NCBI RefSeq assembly: GCF_004115155.1
Contig: NZ_RDSM01000001.1
Span: 868,001-932,000, forward strand
Direction of reading: 5' to 3'
Length of the DNA stretch: 64,000 bases
Origin: Granulicella sibirica
GTDB taxonomy: Bacteria > Acidobacteriota > Terriglobia > Terriglobales > Acidobacteriaceae
The position numbers and the translations under genes were made by a program. Below the pieces are notes generated by a model. It saw only the letters and a list, made by a program, of their open reading frames with translations, was not told the DNA's origin and made no database searches. Below are positions 36,082 to 44,296 of this stretch, piece after piece; positions within the stretch are counted from its first letter, which is position 1, and each line of letters begins with the position of its first letter.

Positions 36082-36371
36082 CGCAAGTCGGCCCCCCGCG
36101 AATTCTTGTCAAGCCCCAAAACCACCTAACTCATTGAAACGAAACGGAAAAATCGGTGTCCTTTTAGTTTCGGTGGCAAGTCTACAATTAAAGTAAGCAG
36201 TCAAAAGAGAAGACCCATCGGTGCGCCCGCACGGGTATAACCCTTTTCTTATCTAATATTTAGATATAAGCCTATTGGAATGAACAACTTACCGGAGAAC
36301 CCGCGACGCATGCTCAACAAAAGAAAGCACTTGCGCCCCGCCAGTGGGAGGGGGGGTACACCGTTAGATCA
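36082..36371. other. Convergent intergenic gap with AT-rich palindromes
   Basis: About 290 bp between the convergent gene at 36081 and mreD. It holds TATCTAA-TAT-TTAGATA (36250-36266), GGGT-ATA-ACCC followed by a T-rich tail (near 36233), and a G-rich run TGGGAGGGGGGGTAC (36344-36358). No gene was seen. It probably contains bidirectional terminators. Confidence 0.5.
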
Positions 36372-36896
36372 TCAGATCATCCTCTTCCCACGATCCAGGA
36401 AGAGGAAGACAGGCAGCGCAACCGCCGTATTCGCCAGCGCCCGGATCACCTCGTGCAGCCAGAGCAGGTGGAATCCCGGCAAACCAAGTAACCTGCTTTG
36501 AATGAGATACAGCAACACGCTCTCCAGCAGTGAAAAAGCGAAGTTCATCAGCACGCGCGTGCCGATGTTCTCCACATCCACCTTAACTCCAATGCTGGCA
36601 GCAATATAGCCGATCACGCACTTGGCCATCCCATTTACGCCGATCGGCTGATTCGTCAACGCATCCTGCATCAGCCCGATCAGCGCGCCTGTCAGCGTTC
36701 CGGCAATTGGACTCCGTCGCGCAACGGCAAAGAAGATGGTCGCAATCAGCGGAAGATCCAGGATCGCCAGCTTCGGGATCGCCTTTGGCAGCAGCACCTG
36801 CAGCAGGATCGCTGCAAGCGGAACCAGAAGAGTCATCGCTGGGTGAAAGCTGTACTGTTCGAGTTCCCGTCGTGATGTGTAGCTTCGAGTCGCCAT
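36372..36896 (-). CDS. mreD: Rod shape-determining protein MreD
   Basis: 174 aa with five hydrophobic helices (about 20-170) and no soluble domain, matching MreD. It sits seven bases after the mreC stop, so the two are co-transcribed. MreD is an inner-membrane part of the elongasome that links MreC to peptidoglycan synthesis. mreB is not here but at 48450. Confidence 0.85.
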   Translation of the reverse strand: MATRSYTSRRELEQYSFHPAMTLLVPLAAILLQVLLPKAIPKLAILDLPLIATIFFAVARRSPIAGTLTGALIGLMQDALTNQPIGVNGMAKCVIGYIAASIGVKVDVENIGTRVLMNFAFSLLESVLLYLIQSRLLGLPGFHLLWLHEVIRALANTAVALPVFLFLDRGKRMI

Positions 36897-36903
36897 AAGC
36901 GCG

Positions 36904-38091
36904 CTAGCGCGGAGTCTCCTGACTGTCCGTCGCCGGAGCGCTCTGAGGCTGACGCGGAGCTCCAGGAGTCAGCTCCGTCGCCGAAGGCGTCGATCCAGGA
37001 CTATACCGATCCGGATGCAACGTCGGAACAGGCCTTGGAACCAGTTGCACAGGAGGCAAAGGTTTCGTCGGATCAGCCGCGGCAGCAGCAGCAGCCTTCG
37101 CCTTCTCCTCCGCATCCTTCGGATCGGTCATATCGAGCCCTCGCTGGGAAGCCGGCGAAGCAGCAGCCGCGGCCTTCGCCGCATTGACATCCTCCGTGTG
37201 CTTCGCGAGAGCCACATCGAGATCCTTCTGCGCCTCCGCCGAAAGCTCCGTCTGCGTCGCCGTAATCACCAGGACTTCTTCCAGTTGCGCGAGCTTCGCC
37301 GCAGGCCTGATCGTGATCGCCGAATAAGGCTGATGCTCCGGATCTGGCGCGATGCTCTCCACCACACCAACCGGCAAACCCCTCGGATAAACCTGATCGC
37401 CACCCGAAGTCAGCACCACCTCACCAGGCTGAATCCGCGAGTCCGCAGTGAGATTCCCAATCTGCACCCGGCCCGACGAGGTCCCCTTCAGGATCGCCCG
37501 AATCCGCGTGCTCTGCAGCATCACGCCAGCTCCGGAAGTCTGATCGCTGATCAGCAGAAGCTGCGCACTATGCGGAAAGACATCCCGCAACTTCCCCACG
37601 ATTCCATCCGGCGTAATCACCGCCATATCCGGCTTCAACCCCGCATCCGCGCCCTTGTCGATCAGCAGCATCCGCGACGTATCGCTTCCACTCGTCCCAA
37701 TCACCTGAGCCGCAATCGTCGAAGACACATAATGCTCCCGAAACTGCAGCAGCGCCTGCAGCCTTCTGCCTTCGATCACGTCCTCCGCCTGCGCGGCCTG
37801 CTGCAACCGGATCGCCGCCAACTGACCCCGCAGTGCCTCATCCTGCTGTCTCACATGCCAAAGCGCCACGTAGTTCGACCACCCACCGCGAACGCCCCCA
37901 CTGAAGAAGTGCGTCGTCTTCGCCACCGGCGTCACGATCGCCGCAGCCCAGACCCGCAGCAACCGCACCTGCTTGGAATCCGTTCCCGTCGAATCCGGTC
38001 CTCGCCTCACCTGTACCGCAAGAGCAATCGTCTGTGCCAGCAGCACAACTATCAGGACGAGTGCGTTCTTGAAGCGGGTGAAGAATTCCAT
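36904..38091 (-). CDS. mreC: Rod shape-determining protein MreC
   Basis: 395 aa from ATG at 38091, which has GGGGAGG just upstream; longer frames were rejected. N-terminal membrane helix (about 10-28), coiled coil (about 80-120), then the MreC beta domains (TVIGT-, LLIDKGADAGLKPDMAV, GIVGKLRDVF, GVMLQSTRIRAILKG, LTADSRIQPGEVVLTSGGDQVYPRGLPVG). The C-terminal 120 residues are Ala/Pro-rich and probably disordered, longer than in most MreC. Periplasmic scaffold of the elongasome. Confidence 0.92.
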   Translation of the reverse strand: MEFFTRFKNALVLIVVLLAQTIALAVQVRRGPDSTGTDSKQVRLLRVWAAAIVTPVAKTTHFFSGGVRGGWSNYVALWHVRQQDEALRGQLAAIRLQQAAQAEDVIEGRRLQALLQFREHYVSSTIAAQVIGTSGSDTSRMLLIDKGADAGLKPDMAVITPDGIVGKLRDVFPHSAQLLLISDQTSGAGVMLQSTRIRAILKGTSSGRVQIGNLTADSRIQPGEVVLTSGGDQVYPRGLPVGVVESIAPDPEHQPYSAITIRPAAKLAQLEEVLVITATQTELSAEAQKDLDVALAKHTEDVNAAKAAAAASPASQRGLDMTDPKDAEEKAKAAAAAAADPTKPLPPVQLVPRPVPTLHPDRYSPGSTPSATELTPGAPRQPQSAPATDSQETPR

Positions 38092-38245
38092 CGGCCTCCC
38101 CATTATCGGCGAGATGTCTCCCGCAACGGAAACACGCAACATGAGGAACCCACCTAGCCAAGCCGCGTGCTATCGAACAGAGCTCCCAATGCATCCCAGA
38201 GATGCAGCCTATCAACTATGCTGCGCATGAAGCACGGAGACCCCG

Positions 38246-38884
38246 ATGACCCGCAGGTCGATCCCCATCGTCGCCGCCATCACCCTCACCATCTCCGCCT
38301 GGACGACCCAAGCCCAGCCCGCAGGCCATCAGCCCCAGAACGCAGCCCTAACGCAGGCGATCCAGAAGGCTCTTCCCCAGGGCGCAACCGAAGTCGCACA
38401 GCCTCTGCCGGTGGAACTCGGCCCTCTCGGCCGTGTGCAGGTAGTCCTCTACCGTCGCAATGACGCGGACACCCTCTTCCGCGGCATCGCCCTCATCCCC
38501 TCAGCCGACACCTACCGCGCCGTTCCGCTTCCCACCGAAGTCGATAGCGCCGGAAACTACGAAGAGATCACCACTGCCATCCTCGGAGCCGACATCGCCG
38601 GCACCGACCCCGACACCTCCGTCCCCGGAGGAGCAAAGCAAGGCCTCACCCAGACCCTCCCGTCAGAGAACGGTCAGCCCCGAACGACACGCACCGAATC
38701 GGGTCAGCGCGCTCTCGTGATCCTCTACTACGCCCACCAGTTCGGCCAGACCGCATCGAACGCCTTCGGACGCGTCTACCTCTACGACGCCGGCGCCTTC
38801 CGCATCGACGAGGTCCGCTCCCACCTGCTCGACGGCGTCCGCACCGCCGCCGTCGCCCGCCAGCGCCTCGCGCCCAACCCGTGA
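38246..38884 (+). CDS. Secreted protein of unknown function
   Basis: 212 aa. Signal peptide (1-23, ending TQAQ). Middle is beta-rich (LGRVQVVLYRRNDADTLFRG), with a Gly/Pro/Asp-rich linker (about 112-150) then a second beta stretch (RALVILYYAHQF). No family was recognised. It abuts the ntrX-like gene tail to tail with no base between stops. Confidence 0.6.
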   Translation: MTRRSIPIVAAITLTISAWTTQAQPAGHQPQNAALTQAIQKALPQGATEVAQPLPVELGPLGRVQVVLYRRNDADTLFRGIALIPSADTYRAVPLPTEVDSAGNYEEITTAILGADIAGTDPDTSVPGGAKQGLTQTLPSENGQPRTTRTESGQRALVILYYAHQFGQTASNAFGRVYLYDAGAFRIDEVRSHLLDGVRTAAVARQRLAPNP

Positions 38885-40258
38885 CTATTCCTTGATCGCA
38901 ACTCCAAGCGCCTTCATCTTCCGGTACAGATGGCTGCGCTCTAGCCCAAGGCTCTCCGCCGTCCGCGTCACGTTGCCATTACATTCATCCAGCTTCTTCA
39001 GGATGTAGTCCCGCTCGTACGCCTCCCGCGCCTCGAGGAGCGACCCGAACTCCTCGCCTTTCCCAAGGTTCTTTGCCGCATCCCGCGACTCCCGATACAC
39101 CAGCATCGGAAGATGCTTCCGCTCGATCCGTGCCGCCTTCGGATTCAGAATGAGCACCCTCTCCACCAGGTTCCGAAGCTCCCGTACATTCCCTGGCCAG
39201 TGATATTGCCGCAAGGCCGACAACGCATCCTCGTTCATCTCTACATGCGGCCGGCCGTATTGCTGCCCGAATTCCTGCAGAAACTCCTTCACCAGAAGCG
39301 GAATGTCTTCCTTCCGGTCCCTCAGTGGAGGTACATAAAACGGAATGACGTTAAGCCGATAGAAAAGATCCTCGCGGAAGTTCCCACGCGCAATCTCCTC
39401 CTCCAGGTCCTTATTCGTCGCTGCAATTACCCGCACATCGACGTGAATTGCATGCGAAGCGCCCACCGGCAAAAACCTCTGCTCATCGAGCGCACGCAAC
39501 ACCTTCGCCTGCGTCTTGAGACTCATGTCCCCGACTTCATCGAGGAACAATGTCCCCCCGTCCGCCCGCTCGAACGTCCCCCGCTTCTCTGGAGGCCCGC
39601 CAGGAATCGCGCTGTTGCGATACCCAAACAGCTCGCTCTCGATATAGTCCTCGGGAATCGCCGCGCAATTCAATTCGACGAAAACCCGGTCCTTCCGCAA
39701 GCTCTCCGAGTGCATCGCCCGCCCAATCAGCTCTTTTCCCGTTCCGCTCTCGCCGAAGATCAGCACCCGCCCATTCGTCGGAGCCATCAGCTTGATCTGC
39801 TGTCGCAATGCCTTCAGCGCCACGCTCTGCCCCGTCACCGTCCCCTTGATCGCAAGCTGCCGCGCAAACTCCTGGTTATCCTCGCGCATCTGTCGCGCCT
39901 TCATCGCGTTCTTGATCACGATGAGCGTGCGTTCGAGCGACAGCGGCTTCTCCAGAAAGTCGTAAGCGCCCAGCTTCGTGGCACGCACCGCTGCCTCGAT
40001 CGTTCCATGCCCCGAGATGATCACCACCTCGGGCAGATTAGCCGATTCGATCCGTCGAATCTCAGCCAGCGCGTCCAGCCCATCCCGGTCCGGCAGCCAG
40101 ATATCCAGAAGCACCACGTCGTAGGCAGCATCGCGAATCAGCGTCAGCCCTTCGGTCGCCGTAGCCGCCGTGGTCACGAGGTACCCTTCCTCGGCAAGAA
40201 TCGCTTCCAGCGAGGTGCGGATTTCGGCTTCGTCATCGACGATCAGAACGTGATTCAA
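38885..40258 (-). CDS. NtrX-like response regulator lacking the GAFTGA loop
   Basis: 457 aa. TTG start preceded by GAGGAG. Receiver domain (1-120) with phospho-acceptor Asp52 in LLDIWLP. AAA+ domain (about 140-375) with Walker A GESGTGKE, Walker B GGTLFLDEVGD and the Arg finger region. The sigma-54 contact loop, normally ELFGHEKGAFTGA, reads ELFGYRNSAIPGG. The C-terminal Fis-type helix-turn-helix is intact (GNVTRTAESLGLERSHLYRKMK). Without the loop it probably cannot open sigma-54 promoters, so repression or sigma-70 activation is inferred. Its likely kinase is at 44297-46735. Confidence 0.88.
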   Translation of the reverse strand: MNHVLIVDDEAEIRTSLEAILAEEGYLVTTAATATEGLTLIRDAAYDVVLLDIWLPDRDGLDALAEIRRIESANLPEVVIISGHGTIEAAVRATKLGAYDFLEKPLSLERTLIVIKNAMKARQMREDNQEFARQLAIKGTVTGQSVALKALRQQIKLMAPTNGRVLIFGESGTGKELIGRAMHSESLRKDRVFVELNCAAIPEDYIESELFGYRNSAIPGGPPEKRGTFERADGGTLFLDEVGDMSLKTQAKVLRALDEQRFLPVGASHAIHVDVRVIAATNKDLEEEIARGNFREDLFYRLNVIPFYVPPLRDRKEDIPLLVKEFLQEFGQQYGRPHVEMNEDALSALRQYHWPGNVRELRNLVERVLILNPKAARIERKHLPMLVYRESRDAAKNLGKGEEFGSLLEAREAYERDYILKKLDECNGNVTRTAESLGLERSHLYRKMKALGVAIKE

Positions 40259-40339
40259 TCAGTAACTCCTCACGATGAGTCTACCTGTTCATTCCTGAAG
40301 GCCTTGCCCGATTCTTATTTGTTCGCTACTGTTGAAGAA

Positions 40340-40675
40340 ATGCGGGAGCATAGCTATCTCGGCGAGTTCGAACTCATGGTTCTCCTCACCATCCTGCACC
40401 TCGGCGACGAGGCTTACGGCGTCCCGCTCGCCCGCGAGTTAGCCATCCGCCGGGGACGCGAAGTAGCCGTCGGCAGCGTCTACGCCTCCCTCGATCGTCT
40501 CGAGATCAAGGGCCTGATCGCCTCCAGCCTCGGCGAATCGACACCCGAACGCGGCGGCAGGGCCAAACGATACTTCCGCGTCACCGATCAAGGTCTCCAG
40601 GCCGTTCACGAGACCCGCAGAGTCCTGAGCAAGTTGTGGAAGTCACTGCCAACTATGGGAGAAGACCTCGCATGA
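40340..40675 (+). CDS. PadR family transcriptional regulator
   Basis: 111 aa from ATG at 40340 (GAAGAA upstream; a TTG at 40319 is an alternative start). PadR winged helix: LGEFELMVLLTILHLGDEAYGVPLAREL, then VYASLDRLEIKGLI and the wing GGRAKRYFRVTDQGLQAV. Short PadR proteins of this type precede acidobacterial permease operons. Its stop overlaps the start of the next gene (ATGA). Divergent from the NtrX-like gene. Confidence 0.85.
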   Translation: MREHSYLGEFELMVLLTILHLGDEAYGVPLARELAIRRGREVAVGSVYASLDRLEIKGLIASSLGESTPERGGRAKRYFRVTDQGLQAVHETRRVLSKLWKSLPTMGEDLA

Positions 40676-41427
40676 GTTCATCGAACGCCCTGCCCTTCAC
40701 AACCAGAATCGCCACCTGGCTCCTCGAGCACCTAACCTTCGGAACCCACCGCGACGCCCTCTCCGGAGACCTCCTCGAAGAGCTTCGCGCAGGTCGTTCC
40801 AAACAATGGCATCAACGTCAGGTCCTGAAAGCGATCGGGATCGAACTCTGGGCCAGGCTCCGCGACCACGCCCGGCCCATCGTCTTCTCCGCCGGGTGGA
40901 ACACCCTCTACCCGGTCTGGCAATTCCTTGCGCATGGCCGTCTATCCCAGGCCAACGCCGATCGCTGGATCGCGCTTCCCTGGCCCTACTCCTCCTGCGC
41001 TGAGATCGCCAGCGGAGTCGCCCCGGCGATCACCTTCGTCTGGCTCGGCCTCATCCTCTATCTCGTCGCCTTCCCTCACAAGGATCGCGCCCTCTCGCCC
41101 GTCAGTCTGGCTCTAGGCTTGTCGACCAGCGTCAGCGTCCTCCTCGTCACCACGTTCGCCGCCCTCCAGTACCTCAGCCATCCCGGAATCTCACTAACCG
41201 ACGTGGGCCAACAGGACTTCTACCTCACCTTCCACCTCCTTACCATCAGCATCCCACTAACCCTCACCCTCCTCTCCGCCATACTGCTCGCTCTCCCACG
41301 CGGACCAAGGTTAGCCCGCACACTCCGCATCCCGACGGCATCGGCCACGAAGTCTACCGAGCATAAAGCCCACCACTATCTGGGCTTCTCTCTCCTACCC
41401 CGACGCCGCGCACCTCAAGCCATCTGA
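40672..41427 (+). CDS. Membrane protein with permease-prefix-like N-terminus
   Basis: 251 aa, ATGA overlap with padR. The N-terminal 60 residues (FGTHRDALSGDLLEELRAGRS) look like the prefix domain that precedes FtsX-type permeases in Acidobacteria, but no permease domain follows. Instead come four hydrophobic helices (about 110-235) and a basic end. Probably regulated by the adjacent PadR. No function can be given. Confidence 0.6.
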   Translation: MSSSNALPFTTRIATWLLEHLTFGTHRDALSGDLLEELRAGRSKQWHQRQVLKAIGIELWARLRDHARPIVFSAGWNTLYPVWQFLAHGRLSQANADRWIALPWPYSSCAEIASGVAPAITFVWLGLILYLVAFPHKDRALSPVSLALGLSTSVSVLLVTTFAALQYLSHPGISLTDVGQQDFYLTFHLLTISIPLTLTLLSAILLALPRGPRLARTLRIPTASATKSTEHKAHHYLGFSLLPRRRAPQAI

Positions 41428-41444
41428 CTCGGAGGCGGACTCCT

Positions 41445-42818
41445 GTGACGGAAGAGACCACGCAATCGCCAGCAGCCATCGCCGTTCCGTTACTGGCAAG
41501 CCTGATTGTCACGAGCGCCGCTGCGTTCCTCATCTGCACTCCACCCTCTGCTCGTTCCCTCACTTGGCCAACCCTCCTCGGCCACGCCTTGCTCTTCGTC
41601 GCAATCGCGGCAGCCGCCCACGCTCTTGCCGTCTGGCTCGCATGCCGTGTCTTTCGCGACCAGATCGAAACCCCTGCGGTTCCACTGATCGCCGGCCTCT
41701 GGATGGCGACCGCCTGGCTCCCTCTGCTCGCGCTCCTCTTCCAGGAGGACTCGCCTTGGATCGTCGCGGTCCCGCCCGTTATCGCGATCTACGCGACGTT
41801 CTTCCTGCGAAAGTGGAAGCCAGCCCCAGAACCCCACCTCTCGCATAACGTCCAATCCAGTCTCTTCGATTGCCGCGAGCCGCCGCCCTTCCTGCGGACA
41901 GTCCTGCCCGCCGTCCTGACCTCCATCGCCCTCGAGGCAGGCATCACGCTTCTCGTCCTTGGCTACTCGCTGCCCGCTGGAATCCTGATCGCCGCAGGCG
42001 CAGCCCTATCGCTCTGGGCTCTGCCAACGAAGTCACGGACCGAGGACAAAGCCCGGAAACCTTCGATCAACGCCCTCATCACCGAATCCCTCACGATCAT
42101 CGTCCTCACCGCGATCGCGCTCATCCCATTTCTCCGCCAGGGCCGCTTCGCCATACTGCACGCCGTCCACGCCAAGGACAACAATCCCTCCGTCGTCCAC
42201 GACGCAAAGACGACCGGCAGCGACTACTCCGGCATCATCCTAATACTGCCTCTCAAGCCCCATCCCGACATCGTTCCACCCGTACCCATCACCCGCACAA
42301 ACCTGGCAAGCACGCGCTCAAAGCCGGTCCTCATCCCATTCGACGGAGTCTACTGGTACTTCAAGAAACCCGATCTGCGCCCCAAGCCCGATGCCCGCAC
42401 TGTCCAAGGCGATCCCACCAAGGCCAACGTCCGCTCCACTGACTTCCAGGCTCTTTCGATGGAGGCTCACCAATCCCTTGGAGCGCCCCTTAGCGTGAGT
42501 TGCTGCTCCGCCCTGCGCGTGGCCCTGCAAAACGCCGACAACCGCCTCGGAGCCATTGACGTCGAGATCCTCCTGACAGACAAGACCTCCACGAAGAACC
42601 CGTCAGCAGAATCCTTGGGAACCCTTGCAATCGCGTCGAGCGAAGCCCAGACAATCTCCTTGACCCGGCCACCCATAAACGAAGTCCTCACCTTCCCCAT
42701 CCCCGCCAGCGCTCACGGAAAAGAGTTTGACGAGATCACCGTAAGAATCAAGCCATCGAAAGAAAGATCCCGCGCCGGAGCCCACATCGCCATCCAGCAC
42801 TTCGAGCTGGTTCCATAA
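41445..42818 (+). CDS. Polytopic membrane protein of unknown function
   Basis: 457 aa. GTG start with GGAGG nine bases upstream. About eight hydrophobic helices (about 12-245), then a hydrophilic domain (about 250-457) with beta-strand character (GIILILPLKPHPDIVPPV, LIPFDGVYWYFKKPD). The second half may be extracytoplasmic. It follows the gene before by 17 bp, so it belongs to the padR unit. No family was recognised. Confidence 0.6.
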   Translation: MTEETTQSPAAIAVPLLASLIVTSAAAFLICTPPSARSLTWPTLLGHALLFVAIAAAAHALAVWLACRVFRDQIETPAVPLIAGLWMATAWLPLLALLFQEDSPWIVAVPPVIAIYATFFLRKWKPAPEPHLSHNVQSSLFDCREPPPFLRTVLPAVLTSIALEAGITLLVLGYSLPAGILIAAGAALSLWALPTKSRTEDKARKPSINALITESLTIIVLTAIALIPFLRQGRFAILHAVHAKDNNPSVVHDAKTTGSDYSGIILILPLKPHPDIVPPVPITRTNLASTRSKPVLIPFDGVYWYFKKPDLRPKPDARTVQGDPTKANVRSTDFQALSMEAHQSLGAPLSVSCCSALRVALQNADNRLGAIDVEILLTDKTSTKNPSAESLGTLAIASSEAQTISLTRPPINEVLTFPIPASAHGKEFDEITVRIKPSKERSRAGAHIAIQHFELVP

Positions 42819-42878
42819 AATACCACTCTATGAACCGCAGCCCCACCGCGAACGATGGGGCCGCAGCAGCACCGCAAG

Positions 42879-43661
42879 TTACCCACGATTACGCGGCGAG
42901 CCAAGCGGCGAGCCGATCATTCCGCCGTCTACCAAGAGTTCCGTCGCATTGACATAGGAAGCATCATCCGAGGCCAGGAATAAAACCGCCTTGGCGATCT
43001 CATCCGCCTCACCCCAACGCGCGAGTGGAATCAACGTAGCGACAAACGCCGCCTGCGCCCCGCTCTCTTCCGGAGTCGCATTCGCCCGCGGCCCGCGAGC
43101 CCAGATCGGTGTCTTCGTCGCACCCGGTGATACTACGTTCACCCGAATACCACGCGGCGCAAGATCGGCCGCAATCGAGCGAGCCATCGACAGCAGGCCG
43201 CCCTTGCTTGCCGCATAAGCAGCCATCCCAGGCTGCCCCGCGGAGATGTGGACCGACGCATTGAAGATGATCGCGCCACCATCGTTCAGCAAGGGAGCCG
43301 CTGAGTTAGCCGTCACGAAAGCACCCGTCAGGTTAATGTGAATGATGTTCTCGAAGACCGCCTCATCCGCGGTTCCTGTCGGCGTCCTTCCCGAGATACC
43401 CGCGTTGGCAAACACGATATCCAGCGTGCCAAAGTCATTCGCCAACTGCTCAAACAGCACCTTGCGAGCAGCCGCATCCGTAACATCCGCCCGATATCCA
43501 CGCGCCTTCGGTCCAAGCAGCGCAACCGCTTCATCGAGCGTCTTCTGGTCCCGGCCCGTGATAGCAACCTCTGCGCCCTCCTGGACAAAGCGCAACGCAG
43601 TGGCTAGCCCGATGCCGCTGTTTCCCCCGGTAATAAGTGCCTTCTTGCCTGAAAGTCTCAT
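42879..43661 (-). CDS. Short-chain dehydrogenase/reductase
   Basis: 260 aa from ATG at 43661, with GAGGAG seven bases upstream; the frame upstream to 43784 covers the operator. Motifs: ITGGNSGIGLA, FANAGISG, NASVHI, YAASKGGL, all intact. Catalytic Ser and Tyr/Lys are in place. The cofactor loop TGRDQ suggests NADP or NAD. Probably controlled by the divergent TetR gene through 43686-43715. Substrate unknown. Confidence 0.88.
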   Translation of the reverse strand: MRLSGKKALITGGNSGIGLATALRFVQEGAEVAITGRDQKTLDEAVALLGPKARGYRADVTDAAARKVLFEQLANDFGTLDIVFANAGISGRTPTGTADEAVFENIIHINLTGAFVTANSAAPLLNDGGAIIFNASVHISAGQPGMAAYAASKGGLLSMARSIAADLAPRGIRVNVVSPGATKTPIWARGPRANATPEESGAQAAFVATLIPLARWGEADEIAKAVLFLASDDASYVNATELLVDGGMIGSPLGSPRNRG

Positions 43662-43685
43662 GGTCGATCTCCTCTTTGGCGAAGC

Positions 43686-43715
43686 ATGATGTTCGTCATG
43701 TATGATGATTGTCAT
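43686..43715. promoter_or_regulatory. Tandem operator in the SDR/TetR divergent promoter
   Basis: Two 14-bp near-palindromes, ATGATGTTCGTCAT (43686-43699) and ATGATGATTGTCAT (43702-43715), are spaced by two bases, 16 bp centre to centre. They share 12 of 14 positions and lie between the SDR and TetR starts, where the TetR-family product would bind to repress both genes. Confidence 0.65.
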
Positions 43716-43748
43716 GTTTGCGTGATTCATTTTCTCAGGGAGGCAGCC

Positions 43749-44291
43749 ATGCGTTATCCCCTCGAAGAGACAGCAGAAAAACACGAGCGCATCGTCCGCG
43801 TGGCCTCGGAGTTATTTCGTGAACGCGGCTTCGATGATGTCACCGTCGCGGAAGTGATGAAGGCCGGCGGCCTCACCCACGGTGCCTTCTACAGCCACTT
43901 CCCTTCAAAGGAAGCCCTGATGGCCGCAGCCGTCGAGTACGGCATGGAGGCCACACTGGCTGGTATCAAAAAGAACTCCGCCACCGCCACGACCCGTGCC
44001 GCCTATCTCAATCGCTACCTCAGCACAAAGCATCGCGACAACCCCGCCCAGGGCTGCACGATGTCCGCACTCTCCGGCGATATTCGCAACGAGCCCGAGG
44101 TGCAACACACCTTCTCTACGGAACTGAAGGCCATCCTCGAAGCCATGGGCGGCAATCGAGGCGACGCTATCTTCACCACAGCGGCGATGGTTGGGGCGAT
44201 GGTCCTGGCACGCGCCGGAGACGATGACTCCCTGTCAAAAGAAATTTTGAGCGAGGTCCGCAAGCGGCTCACCCCAAAGTCACAGGCCTAG
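43749..44291 (+). CDS. TetR/AcrR family transcriptional regulator
   Basis: 180 aa from ATG at 43749, with GGGAGG five bases upstream. Helix-turn-helix near residues 25-60 (FRERGFDDVTVAEVMKAGGLTHGAFYSHFPSKEAL), then a ligand-binding helical domain containing CTMSALSGD. It is divergent from an SDR gene and probably senses a small electrophile or substrate of that enzyme. The tail ends six bases before the NtrY-like stop. Confidence 0.88.
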   Translation: MRYPLEETAEKHERIVRVASELFRERGFDDVTVAEVMKAGGLTHGAFYSHFPSKEALMAAAVEYGMEATLAGIKKNSATATTRAAYLNRYLSTKHRDNPAQGCTMSALSGDIRNEPEVQHTFSTELKAILEAMGGNRGDAIFTTAAMVGAMVLARAGDDDSLSKEILSEVRKRLTPKSQA

Positions 44292-44296
44292 AGGTC

